Assembly (NCBI GenBank): GCA_023078555.1
Contig: CM041200.1
Location: forward strand, 2,116,001-2,180,000
DNA length: 64,000 nucleotides
Source: Ulva prolifera
Lineage: Eukaryota > Chlorophyta > Ulvophyceae > Ulvales > Ulvaceae
Reading direction: 5' to 3'
A program made the translations under genes and the position numbers. Position 1 is the stretch's first letter, and the number at the start of each line of letters is the position of its first letter. Of this stretch, positions 22,952-33,908 are shown one piece after another. Below the pieces are notes generated by a model. It had not been told where the DNA came from and ran no database searches. It saw only the letters and a program-made list of their open reading frames with translations.

Positions 22952-24966
22952 CATGAGGAACACGCGGTGCCTTCGTGAATCAAACAAGCAGAGTTTGACT
23001 CACTAAAGCAATCACATGATCTGGTTCATCAGAAGATGTACAACATCCTGCTGTCCGCATCAATGGTTCTGGGATGTACTGGTCAGATGGCATCCAGGAG
23101 CATATGTAGGACGGGATAGGCTGGACTTTGCCGCTTACGGCCAAGTCTGTGGTGGTGTATGGAGTCCGACACAAGAACTCTGTGCAGTGCTGGTGATGAT
23201 GTAAGTACTGCAAGTGCTAGGTAGCACTGAATCTCATCAGAATTGTGTTTCTGTAAGTCCTTTTGAACACCTCAGGCACTGCAGTGAGTCCCAGATGAAG
23301 TCTAGTCGGCAATTGCGTACCTGTAAGCGATATCATGTGAAATGCAGGTGTACTTGGGATCCAGATAAGACAATGTGGTTTGTGATCAAGCTGTAGTCTG
23401 GGACTATGCACGCTCAGGGGCACCAGCCTTCTGGCAGACGAGCATGCGGGGCTTCGTATTCGTATTGACACGCCTCCTGGACAGTGTGTGAGAGATCTAA
23501 GTGTGTACATGTTTTCACTCTCTCCTGGAACACCTGGTGTGCATGCTTTATGGCAGCTTCAGAGTCATGTGATCGGTGCATGAGCGTATAGTGTTCTCAA
23601 GGACAAAGTCGGAGAAGTTGGTGGCACCAACGGACCGCCCAAGAACACAGCACGACCAAGCCACACTGCAGCCGCCACCTATCTCAGAAATTCCAAGGCA
23701 CCGCAGCCACCCAACATCATCCCTAAGCCCAGCACTGACGAACACCTACGCATACATCAGCGTGCCCACACATCTGCACCCGCACACTTACGACCCCGCC
23801 CACCCACACAGCAGCAGCCTTCTGATGCATTCGACGCAGCCAAACATGAAACCTCCCGGCCTCCGCCGGACCCACTTAAGGCAGAGTACCCAGCCTCGAA
23901 ATTCAACCCTGCCCATACACCAAAGGGCACAGCCGCACCGCTGCACTCACCTTGTCACGTCAAGTCTTTTTTGCCTTCCACCGGCCACATCGCGTGCCAG
24001 GCAGATCTCAAGAGCCTGATTGGGGAGTGCCATCTGACCTGTTGCTATATGGGCAAAGCGGGGCGCCTCGCCGCTCAGGTTACTTGGCCAGCGAGCTGTG
24101 AGATGTCACATGTCAAAGTGACCCCATCTTTTGGGACGAGATCCGTTCCCTGCTGCGTGCGCTTGGGGAACTCGAATCAGCTGTGCGGGACCACATCGCT
24201 TAACCCACGAGGAGGCGCCGTAAAGTGTGTATGGCAGTCTAAACGGGGTGTCTAGGGGATTTACCCCTTCGGCGTGTCTGGTCCCAACTGTCCGAGCTGT
24301 CATCGTCCGGTCAATACGTGGCTGAGTTATTCCAGAAGGAATTGACTTCGTTTCACATAGCATATGAAACAATGATCTCCTTCGTTGGGCGCCCTGGACC
24401 GTCGTGGCGGCGGGAACACTACTGCCAGCCCTCTCAAACATCGAAGAACAGTATTGGAGTGTCACCTGGGACATCTGTATGCGCAGCGGTGGACACGCGG
24501 GTCCCAACAACGTGCTGCCAGCGTTCAGATCACAGGGTATCAGGAGAGGCAGCGTATGGGCATGGGTTACGGGTAGATGGCGGGACGTAGCGAATTCGCA
24601 TGCACCAGGGCCCCCTGCAGGGGCGGTGTTTGCGCAGCTTGCTGGATTTGCGGTGCAGCCCGCCTCGCCGCCTTTATCATTGTAACACACCAGAGGCGCG
24701 ACTGACCGTGAACTTACTACAAAGCGAGATATTTAATTAATCCGTGTCGTGCCCGGATCTGAGATTCATTGGCTCGGTACCGTTGCGCCAGGGCTCCAAG
24801 TGGGCCCCAAGTCGGGCTGTGTATCCTGTTCGGAATATGGGAAAAATGGCCAATTTTGGGCAAATCCCCGGGGCCAGCGTAGCTGGTCACTGGGATTGCC
24901 CTGTGAGCGCCAGCGGCTCACTGGGAGCATTCTGGTGAGCCGCGCAACGATTCACCGGGGTCCCCA
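22952..24966. other. Unresolved stretch after the KNL1-like gene
   Basis: 22980-23583 holds short open segments that may be its last exons: AEFDSLKQSHDLVHQKMYN near 22990, and GLRIRIDTPPGQCVRDLSVY ending at 23583. 23600-23960 is a C/A-rich, proline-coding low-complexity tract. 24390-24690 ends in CCTTTATCATTGTAACACACC, like the retroelement tails at 30299 and 33684, so it may be the 3' end of a truncated non-LTR element. Nothing firmer is visible. Confidence 0.35.
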
Positions 24967-25149
24967 ATGAGAGGCAGCCGCAAGCAGCTACATGATGCAC
25001 TGCACTTGACAAATGAAAAGCATCGGTGTGAGTGTTGTGCTGCGTTTGCTGATCTTGGCGACCCGGAGTCGCCAGAGCTGGCTCCAGACGATGATGACGT
25101 GGGCATGTCTATTGAGGAGCTCGAGAAGCTGCTAGCGGAGGGTGTGTAG
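24967..25149 (+). CDS. Small acidic ORF, unrecognised
   Basis: Sixty residues with a CECC cluster and an acidic C-terminus (ELAPDDDDVGMSIEELEKLL). Composition looks protein-like and could be the last exon of a gene whose upstream exons I did not find. No family recognised. Confidence 0.2.
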   Translation: MRGSRKQLHDALHLTNEKHRCECCAAFADLGDPESPELAPDDDDVGMSIEELEKLLAEGV

Positions 25150-27052
25150 GAGTTTCAATGCTGCTGTGGATGTGCATGGTGCTTGTTGATGATTCCCTTG
25201 CACCCTTCGCGGCGGTTTTTGTTCGGGCCCCCTATTGTAATCAACACACCACCGGGATCTCTGAAGCACAGCCACAGGGCGTAGCCCGGTGGCACATACA
25301 TGATTTTACCGGGATTCCCTATTGCAAACAGAGGGGTTGTGCAGTTGTGGCCCCGCCTCTAATTACACTCGACCATTCACCACTACGTGTAGAATGCTCG
25401 CCGTGAGGTGACCATGTTACCATTGTATTCGCAACAGCCGTCACGATGGCATTTTGGGTAGATGATCAATCATTTGTTGGCTCGTTTCAGTGCAGTTCTT
25501 GCCCGTGCAGCCTCCACGACAGAGATGAGGCACCATGGTAGCAGTTGGACAAAGGCCATCCGCAAGTCCCGCTCACCCTCTCAACTCCACAGCCGGCCCC
25601 AAACACATGGCCCTATTGTCGCCTGAAGTGGCATGGTGATCCGCACACTGCAGTATTGATATTCCCATTTCCCCAAACCATTGAACTATTCAATGCAGGC
25701 CACATCTGCTGACCAGCCCATTGTCACACATACTGCCAGCTTGCCGCTGGCACGTTCATGGCATGGACAAGAGACAGCCTGCAAGCGTTCATGGAGCTTG
25801 GCTTGTTGCTGCTGTTAACCAACAGCATACGAAGGCAACCGCTGTGGGCCTTCTAGGTCATGTCGTTACTCGACCATCTCAGGAACAGACATGGACATGA
25901 TAGAGTCCATGGTATTTATTGTAACCATCCGGGGAGCCTACTGCTCCTCCCACATGATTCCTCACAAACGTCAATGGCTGGATGAATCATCAGTGGCTAC
26001 AGGATGTCACGTCCATATTCCAGAACAATCTATTCGCCAACACTCCTCCACGATTCAGAAAGTCCTCGACAAACAACCAGGGCACAGTGTCTTGCATAGT
26101 ATGTACTTCATCAACCCCCCTCCAACCTTGTACGAAACAAGCGAGCATGATCAGCGTCTCTCTACACAGTCAACCTTGTCCTTGTCATGCACAGCTCCGT
26201 CTTGAATCTTGATCATATGAACAACCAAAACCGTTTGTACTCGAATTTTGATCGCCTCTGAGTGAACTAAGAATCGATCCATCGCAAACCGTCGCTGCTG
26301 CTTCCATGACACAATGACGCCCATCGACTCGGTACCACACTCCAGATCACAGATCTCGGACCACTGATGCTTCAAAATCAGCATAGCTGTGATATGTGGC
26401 AGCTTATTGCATCAGCTGGTACGCAGCAAATGAGCCAGTCGCATTCGCGAGCAGCTGCTGACTGCTCCCCCCCCCCCCCCCCCCCCCCCCCGGTCGCAAT
26501 CTCCCCCGGATCCAAATCACTTAACGCCATCAGCATCATGCTGAATAGACCTTCAGGGCAATGTATCAAGCGAATGTTTCCGTCACACATTCGAGTGAAC
26601 GATCACAAATAGTTTTATGCATAAAGTAACATTTCGAGCGTCATGGGCAGACCAAAAGTTTCCGCCGGACGCTTCATCAGGACATGCTCAGCCTGGCACC
26701 TACCGGGCATAAATCACCCCGTGGATCATAGAGGACATCAAGCCTGCTATGCGCATATACTGTCTCAATCTGGGATCAAGCATTCGGTGGTGATGGCAAC
26801 AGAACAAGTGCCACCGACTGCTATCTGTTTACGCCATCAAGTGTTTCCACGTCGGTGTCATTGCCCTCTGGCCACGCGCCGCTTTTGCGGATCGATGTAG
26901 CTACATCTAGGTGCAAGACTCAGAATGCTAACGTCGCTATGCCATGAAGGCAGACACAGTGACGTTTCAATGCTGCTTTCATTTATATATTACCTCCCGA
27001 GCGAATTCCTACACACTCGGCCATATACGGTACCTTACCTCAGCCCGTCGCT
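25150..27052. other. Intergenic stretch with a C25 tract
   Basis: No supported gene. A pure run of 25 C occupies 26467-26491. The right end should contain the CobW-gene promoter. Confidence 0.5.
26467..26491 (+). repeat. Homopolymer C25
   Basis: Twenty-five uninterrupted C, about 560 bp upstream of the CobW start codon. Similar tracts precede the RecQ gene (G26) and the lycopene cyclase gene (C25). Confidence 0.9.
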
Positions 27053-29126
27053 ATGATACCACGAGCGGTGACTTTTCGGAACCTGAAGCTACAAAAGAGA
27101 GCTTCTTTATCTGCCAGCCCCGTCTGCTTGCAGCGACCGTGCTGTACCAGTTTTGGGTGCTGCGCTAGGAATGTCCCGGCCAAAGCGTCTGCTGAGCAAG
27201 ATGTATACGTCGAAGAAGAAGACGGGATTCCAGTCGTGACGACAGATGCAGTTGAAGACGTGGCAGCGAATTTAGACTCACGCCTGCCTGTCACGGTAGG
27301 CGCTCTTTCGGTGTCAGCGTTGGTTGCAACCTTGAATCTTTCGCGGAAAACTGCCACCGACAATCTGGCGTGTGGTTTATCGAATATGAAGTCAGCAAGC
27401 CTTGTGCAGGTGATCACTGGCTTCTTAGGCTCAGGTGCGTTGACGAATCCCTGGACGTGTCCTGCGTTGAGTGCTTCGCCGGCACTCATCCGCAAAGCCG
27501 TGTTTCACGTGTAGTACCACATGATACAGATATGCAGGAAAGACCACTTTGCTCAATCATATCTTGTCGCAAGACCACGGCAAGAAGATTGCTGTGATTG
27601 AGAACGAGTTTGGTGAAATTGCAATTGACGATTCATTGATCAAAGGTCGTGAAGAACTTGGTGTTGATGAGAGTGATCTCACTATTTTGGAAAATGGATG
27701 CCTCTGCTGTACTGTCAGGGGAGATCTCGTGGACGCAGTTGCTGCCCTTGTGGAGCGGGGTGGATTCGATCATATTGTGATAGAGACAACAGGTGGGCAT
27801 ACACACGGTAGCATACGCATGCTACTTTCACCGTCAGCGGTAGCATTTACCCTGCATATTTATGGGTACCTGCTTTAAATACAACCTGTCTGCAGGTCTT
27901 GCAAATCCAGCTCCGATAATCAGTACATTCCTGCTGGAGCCCAATCTTGCGCGGTCTGTCCGTCTTGATGGAGTTTGCACAGTCGTAGATGCCAAGCATG
28001 TGTCCGGACATCTAGACCGACGAGATGAGCAACAAGAAGATAATGAGGCCAGCGCACAATTGGCATATGCTGACCGTATTGTCCTGAACAAAACAGATCT
28101 AGTCTCAGACGAAGAGCTGGCAGCGCTCACAGGCCGCATTCGCAACATGAACGGTCTAGCAGCCGTCCAAAGCTCACAGCGCTCACGTGTTCCGGTGGAG
28201 TATGTGCTGGGCATTGGCGGCTATGCACTTGACCAGGTCTCATCGGCTGTACGCTTCCATCTTGTCAATGTGGTATTTTGCATCCTGTCTATACTGTCTC
28301 ACAGGGTAATGGTCTCACTGGTTAATGGTCAGCTTGGGGCTGTCCCCCTTCATGCTTTCGTGTTTGGCCCCATCTGCAGCAAATGAACATGCAGTCAGCA
28401 GTTCATGATCGTGCAGGTGGAGCGGGAACTGAACGAGATTGCGGGTGGTGCTGAAGCAGAGACTCCCCATGACCACTCCAATGACCATTCTCATGACCAC
28501 TCCCATGATCACTCACATGGCCAGACACACGACCACAGCCACAATGATTCTCATTCACACGATCATTCTCACAGTGAAGGCGAGGAGCACTGCGATGATT
28601 GTGGTCACAGCCATGTGCCGGGCGCGCACACTCATGATCATGTGCATCACAAAAGTGTGCACGATGACAACATCAAGAGTGCCAGTTTCATCATACCTGG
28701 GGCAATGGATCTTCAGAAGTTGAATCTTTGGCTGGGTGCGCTTTTGGAGATGCGTGGAGATGACATATACCGCATGAAGGGGATCCTTAACATTCAACAC
28801 AACAGGGAGCGCTTCGTGTTTCAGGTTCGAGTCTGACCATGCACATGCTACCATGCTGTCTGCTCTCTGGAAAATTGGGCCCTGATGTACCATGAGTAGA
28901 TCCAGAGTGCACACCGCTGGTCCGCTTGCAGGGCGTCCACAACATGTTTGAGGGGTCCCCTGACCGGGAATGGGAGGAAGGCGAAGATCGCACGAACAAG
29001 TTAGTGTTTATCGGCAGAGATATAGACATGGAGTTGCTGCGGGAAGGCTTTGAGGAGTGTCTGTCAGATGAGAGCTTGAATGCAGCTGCCGGCACTCTGC
29101 GGCAGGATGCAGCACCTTTAGCATGA
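27053..29126 (+). CDS. CobW/ZNG1-type metallochaperone GTPase, 6 exons, probably plastid-targeted
   Basis: Exons 27053-27295, 27410-27434, 27538-27792, 27896-28236, 28417-28824, 28932-29126; all phases agree, 488 residues. After an Arg/Ser/Ala-rich N-terminus resembling a transit peptide comes [22 protein letters not shown] (split over exons 1-3), giving the Walker A P-loop. The metal-binding CxCC is in NGCLCCTVRGDLV, Walker B/switch in HIVIETTGLANP, and the base-specificity motif is NKTD. A histidine-rich insertion of DHSH-type repeats (28465-28660) separates this G3E GTPase domain from the CobW C-terminal domain (KLNLWLGALL to KLVFIGRDID). CobW GTPases deliver zinc or another metal to client proteins. 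The wording most resembles plastid plant homologues. The P-loop spans a 25-nt microexon. Candidate TGTAA signals lie at about 29342 and 29356. Confidence 0.95.
28465..28660 (+). repeat. Histidine-rich metal-binding repeat coding tract
   Basis: Tandem degenerate GACCACTCCCAT-type units encode alternating His, Asp and Ser (HDHSHDHSHDHSH) inside the CobW-type protein. Such loops bind zinc or nickel in many metallochaperones. Confidence 0.9.
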
Positions 29127-29734
29127 ACGATCTTGTGGCTACAAAGCGGACACATTGCGAACAGCACGCGCCAAGAATTTGTATGTTTGAGATTTGGATT
29201 TTCGTGCACACCGCTGTATATGGAATGGCGTTCTGTGCGTTGGGTAACTATGCCGTTCTCTGTAGATACAATATACAAATGTGATTCGACAATCTCAATC
29301 TGCAATATTATGTGCGACAAGGGAGTTCTGAATGCAAACATGTAAGCGGCAGACTGTAACAAACATATCTCCCTTTCCTTTTTTTTGTAAAAATGGTTTA
29401 ATCAGGTCGATGTGAGCTGTTGAGTTGTAGTTTAGCAGCCCTCGTGCGGAAAGAACCCATGCAGGTCTACGTCACTGAAGCTGTATGCCATGGAACAGTA
29501 TCTGCATGATGACTGCTCGGGTTGCTCAATACCTTCTACAGCGAGGCCACACACCATCAACGCTGGCGCTTCCGCTTTGTGGCGGCGGTGGCCCTGGCCT
29601 GCCATCCGCCTTGAGTGACCGGCCTTGCGCTCGGCGTGCCGCGCTCTGACGCTGGCCTTGCCGTGCGTTTGCGTGTGGCCCGCCGTCAAGGCGCGACCGC
29701 GGGGTTTGGGCAGGCCGGGCTGAGGATTGGGGCT
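29127..29734. other. 3' flank of the CobW gene and GC-rich spacer
   Basis: Contains the likely 3' UTR to about 29375, then a GC-rich stretch without a recognisable gene. Confidence 0.4.
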
Positions 29735-29962
29735 GAGGATCTCCCGCCGTAATCTTGACTATTCCGTGTGCATATATGGCTGTGCACACAGAGAGCTGTA
29801 ACCTTTCTTCTCACTGTTTCACGGTACTAGCAGTATCCTGTCTCTCCCTCAGCATCTCTCCGGTTCTTTCTCTGTGCGCAGTAGGTATGATATGCTGGCC
29901 TCCTGACCTGACCTGACATAAGACTGCGTGTCTGACCTGTACGAAGGATAGACGTTCTGACA
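29735..29962 (+). mobile_element. Diverged partial copia LTR
   Basis: Matches the 3' two-thirds of the copia A LTR: CTCCCGCCGTAA, GTGCATATA, ACGGTACTAGCA, CTGTGCGCAGTAGGTATGA, CCTGACCTGACCTGA, ending TTCTGACA at 29962. Many substitutions make it clearly older or from a sister family. The first third of the LTR is not recognisable. Confidence 0.82.
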
Positions 29963-30317
29963 GGGGGGGTGCGGGTACTGTGCGGGGGGTATTGCGTGGG
30001 GGGCTCCGGGGGGGTTGGTGTCTAGGTGTGTTTGGCTTTGCGGCCTCGGCGGCGTGTGCTTTCGGGGCTCTGGAGTCGGGCTGGTGGGCGGGGTGCGAGT
30101 GTTGGTGGGTGGGCGTGCGGGTGTGCATGTGGGTGTGGGGTGTGGGGGCCGGCTGTGGGGGCTTGTGTGTGGCTGCGTGGCTGTGGCCAGCGTGGGTGCT
30201 GACGTTGCGTGGGTGTGCCGATGTGTGCTGTGTGTGGCTGGTTGCGTGGTTGTGCGGTTCCTCTGGTTGTTGCTCGCGATGATACCTGCCTTGATTGCTT
30301 TGTCCTTGTAACACACC
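29963..30317 (+). mobile_element. G/T-rich retroelement tail, possible truncated non-LTR element
   Basis: Strongly strand-asymmetric (G and T on the plus strand) and ending in CTTTGTCCTTGTAACACACC. The block at 33386-33700 has the same composition and almost the same terminal sequence. A shared 3' end with variable upstream sequence suggests 5'-truncated LINE copies ending at a TGTAA signal. No reverse transcriptase motif is visible. Confidence 0.4.
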
Positions 30318-31488
30318 ATCAACGATGTGACGAGCAGTGGCGTACACCGGTCTAGTTTCGCATACATGCGATGAGGAGCATCTCGTTTCAAAATTGAAAC
30401 AAAGGAGATAGTGAATACCGCCTGGTTCAACTACGGCTATGCAGCGGCTACAAAGCTGTTCAACGGCCTTCTCAGATCAGTCACGCTTGTCTAGGCTCCT
30501 ACAAGAGAGACGTTCCTACAGGAGATGTGACGGTTGAGCGAGGCACGCACAGTTTCGGCGCCTGTCGGAAGAGAAGTCAGGTAGCCCTAGCGGCAGATGT
30601 CAATGGCCTGAGACCAGAACATCATGCTGTTGTCGCTGGGAGCTGCATCCCGCATGAAGCTGTCAAACGATCGCGGCTTCTGTCCGGGCTTGGATACACT
30701 GACAGGCCTTGCTCCGCTCCCGGGCGAAGTATTACCTGAGCATGTCCAACGCTGGGGAGCACCTTGTTCCCTCAATACCGGACTCTCTCCAGGCGAGCTT
30801 GTGACAGGGCTGAAGGTGCGGGGTCGTCTTGCTGATGTCCGTCTGCACACGCACGCGCCGAGATTCCAGGTAGCTGAAACTATTCAGCTATGCCACATGT
30901 ATCAAGTGACTGCCGGCGTATGCGTCCGCTGCGTGCCGGTGCAGCTATCTGCCATGCGGACATTGGTTCTGAATAAGCGGGCTCGTGATCTTCATCGTGC
31001 ATTATACCTCGAAGAAGCTAGGAATCGATTCGGTTTTTAATTGGATGTCAAGCCTGCCTAGTCAGCGTTCTGAGGAATGTGCCTCTCGATTGTGAAGACG
31101 TGCTGTCGCTTCGTTGACCCAGTTCAAATTCCTGACCCATTCTGTCGCCTGTTCATTCGTTCTCCACACGAGATACATCCAGATTCGCCAATGTTACAGC
31201 CTTTGCATTGTGCAGCGTCGTGCTGCACGGCCCTGCAAGAGATCGCCATGCTCACAGGTACAGCATGTGGGTGCTGCTGCACTGGCAGCTGCAGCTCTAC
31301 AGCTCACCATCTGACATCAGTTCATTTCAACTGCAAAACCGGGTCATCAAGGTATAGGTGACCCGAGCCCCACCTGCCAGGTCAGAAGTTTGCGGTGTTC
31401 TTGGCTGTGGTGCATAGTTCCAGTCTGGAAGCATGAGAACTCTCCCTTTGGCTCTGCTCTGCTGTCAAACTCTGGTGGCTGTGCTGTT
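30318..31488. other. Stretch with one unrecognised ORF
   Basis: A 138-residue frame (30624-31040) ends in ALYLEEARNRFGF and is enriched in Arg and Leu. I do not recognise it and see no clear splice partners. The rest shows nothing specific. Confidence 0.3.
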
Positions 31489-31541
31489 AAAATCAGTGCT
31501 GTGTCAAGACCACACAGATGTGTTGACACGGCACTGATTTT
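31489..31541. repeat. Long hairpin, 19-bp stem
   Basis: AAAATCAGTGCTGTGTCAA (31489-31507) pairs with TTGACACGGCACTGATTTT (31523-31541), with one T-G wobble. The 15-base loop can add a CACA/TGTG pairing. It lies in non-coding sequence. It could be a small RNA precursor or the relic of a palindromic element. Confidence 0.8.
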
Positions 31542-33385
31542 TCCGCTGCAATCCGGACTGCTGCCTCAGCCCAGGAGTGCTAGCAGCTTCAAGTGTGTAG
31601 TCAACATGGCTCTGAAAATCACCTCAACTTCAAATGTTACACATAGTGGCCTGAGGTCAATGCTGCCACGGCACACATTATGATGCAGAACACCTGAAGA
31701 CACATTAGCAGTTGATGCCAATGCTATAGGATAGCAAATTCAATTCACATAGTGAGGTAACAGGACAGCACAATCCATCTACACATCGAGTTATTTGCTC
31801 AGCCGTGCAGGTGGTAGATGGCGAGCAGGCGTGGGTAGGCGCACTTGCAGCGCTACCTGCCGACCCGCACTGGAGTGACGCCACCGCAGCATACGCCGTG
31901 CACTGCGCCCTCCACCGAACGTAAGCAGCCTGAGCACGTTGCCCATCACCTCGCACAAGCGGCCGGCACACGTACGCTCCTCCTGATGCTGCACAGGCCG
32001 GCGACCAAGGGCACTACGTTGCCGGATCAGGAGGGGTGGTGGGGTAATTCCACTGCAAGGGCATGTCATGCCACAACTTTGGCTCTCATCGTTGCTATGC
32101 CGCGATATATGATGTGTCGTACCTTGATCAATTGTACAATTGGTCGCTGCCATGTTGGAATGACTAAGGTGAGGAGGTAGGCGGCACAGTGGAAAAAGAG
32201 TGCAGCTTGAGAGCAACGCCTAGCACAAACCCAAGCCACAGCCAACCCACACAAGCGGCACGCAGCGCGCCACACCGGCGCACGCGACTGGCAGCGCTGC
32301 GACACACACACACCGCGGCATGTGTCTATGTACAAGCGAACCCACGCGGACACCAACCCACAAAAGCCCCCACGTGAACACCCATATTAGCCGATCCTGA
32401 GGTGGCCCAGGACGGCGCCGCCCGCCCAGGCTGCTCGTCTGTGGGGCGCCCCCCATTGCCGCCCGAGCCCCCCAGCCCAGCCCCCCGCCCCCGTACCCAG
32501 CAACATGCCATGCCAGGCCCGTGCCAGCCCTCGCCTCCCACATAAGGCCATGCAAACACCACTTTGTGTGCTTGGCAGCTCCTCGCGTCTCAATTGGGCA
32601 GTGTCGGAGATGGCGCCGTGCGTACACGTGCCGGGATGTCGATCGGCTTGAGGGGCAGCGCGCCGCCCAGGGTGCCCTGGGCGGCGCAGATGAGCTGTGA
32701 GTGGCAGATGACCATTGGACAGGACGGTAAGTCCTGTGACATCTGGATTTTGCACGTTCCATGCCATTGGCGGAGCTGGCAATCGACCGTACGGCCGGGT
32801 GCCATGTGGAGAGATCGCGGTGCCGAGGAGGGCCGTCTTGAGGCATCACCACGCCCTACGCATGCAGTCATGTCAGAGAGCTTGTCGAGAGTCTCGACTC
32901 GAGAAACACAAATCACGACCGGGCCAGCTCGTCCGTACATCGATGCAGGCCTGTGTACATAAATATACATTCCTGTTGAGACACCCAATTCTGTCGGCAC
33001 CCGTTAGTGGCATACATGTTACCAGCCGGGAAAATATGATCCCATGTGGATGCGCAACAGTACACCGCTCTCTGAGCTATTTCGCCCCTGGGGAGCTTCG
33101 ACTGCCCCTCCAGATGCATAGCCCCCTGCAACCGCCATCGCCCTTGCCGCTGCAGCTGCCAACAGTTTGGCTGACATACCTGACATGTCCGCCGGAATTC
33201 TAGACACAAGCTGGACTCTAAACTGCAACACTGAACTTGCTGCTATCTCGAGAAACTGTACTCGCAGGTATGACGTTAACACCGATGCCAGTAGGTACAT
33301 CACCATGGTAGTCCGGAAGTCGAGCCGCACCAGCAAGAAATGTCCGCGACCCACCCCGCCTGCACGCATTGATCCGTCACAATAG
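31542..33385. other. Non-coding stretch, G/T-rich on the minus strand in part
   Basis: 32200-32560 is C/A-rich on the plus strand, the mirror image of the G/T-rich tails on either side, so it may be another retroelement remnant in minus orientation. Long frames here are a by-product of low stop-codon density. No gene supported. Confidence 0.35.
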
Positions 33386-33700
33386 TTGCGGCTTCCAGCT
33401 TGGGCGGGGTCGTATTGCGTGCAGGCGCGGGGGTGCGTGTGTTGGGGGCTGGGGCGGGGACGAGTGCGTGGGTGTGGTGTGGGGGTATGTGGGTGCGTGT
33501 TCAGTTTGAACACGTGTTTAGTGGGTTCCTGTCAGGCTCAAGTGGGGCGCTGTGTGCAATTGCTTGCTGTGACTGGGCCCTGAGTTCGGGAGGATTCGAC
33601 GTGGGTGCTGCTCTCCTGCCGCGCGTGCTTTGGGCTGCTCGTGGGCTTGCTCATTGTCCTGGCAGTGCTACCAGCCCCTCCGGCTTTGTCCTTGTAACAC
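33386..33700 (+). mobile_element. G/T-rich retroelement tail, second copy
   Basis: Begins with GTGTGGGGG-type runs and ends CTTTGTCCTTGTAACACC (33684-33701), like 30299-30317. Probably the 3' end of a truncated non-LTR element of the same family. Body sequence is too diverged to align by eye. Confidence 0.4.
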
Positions 33701-33900
33701 CTCCTACAAAATGGTGTCACAGGTCGACAACACGTGAGCAGAAACCTCTCCACTGTAACTATGCAGTGGCAGTCCGTTACCGCAATCAAAGTTGCCAGGA
33801 TGTAAAAGCATCCGAGATAGGGTGTTACGCGTGAACAATCGTGGAAAGCCCTCAAGGCTCGTGGGTCAGTTACACAAGCTCCGGCCATTGCATGGTGGGG

Positions 33901-33908
33901 CGCCAACG
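33901..33908. repeat. 8-bp target-site duplication of hAT-like element 2, left copy
   Basis: CGCCAACG here is repeated exactly at 36542-36549, bracketing the outer element. Confidence 0.92.

Noticed and set aside
23576..24019. Proline/histidine-rich 147-codon frame
   Set aside because: Encoded by a C/A-rich low-complexity tract. No start context, splice partner or recognisable domain.
24106..24690. 194-codon open frame on the minus strand
   Set aside because: No domain, no signal and biased composition. It lies antisense to a possible retroelement tail, and low stop density explains its length.
28465..28660. CRISPR-like or tandem-repeat array
   Set aside because: The repeats are coding His-rich units in frame in the CobW gene. 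There are no spacers.
32220..32852. 210-codon open frame on the minus strand
   Set aside because: Composition is G/T-rich on that strand, giving long frames by chance. The Trp/Val/Gly-rich product resembles no protein family.
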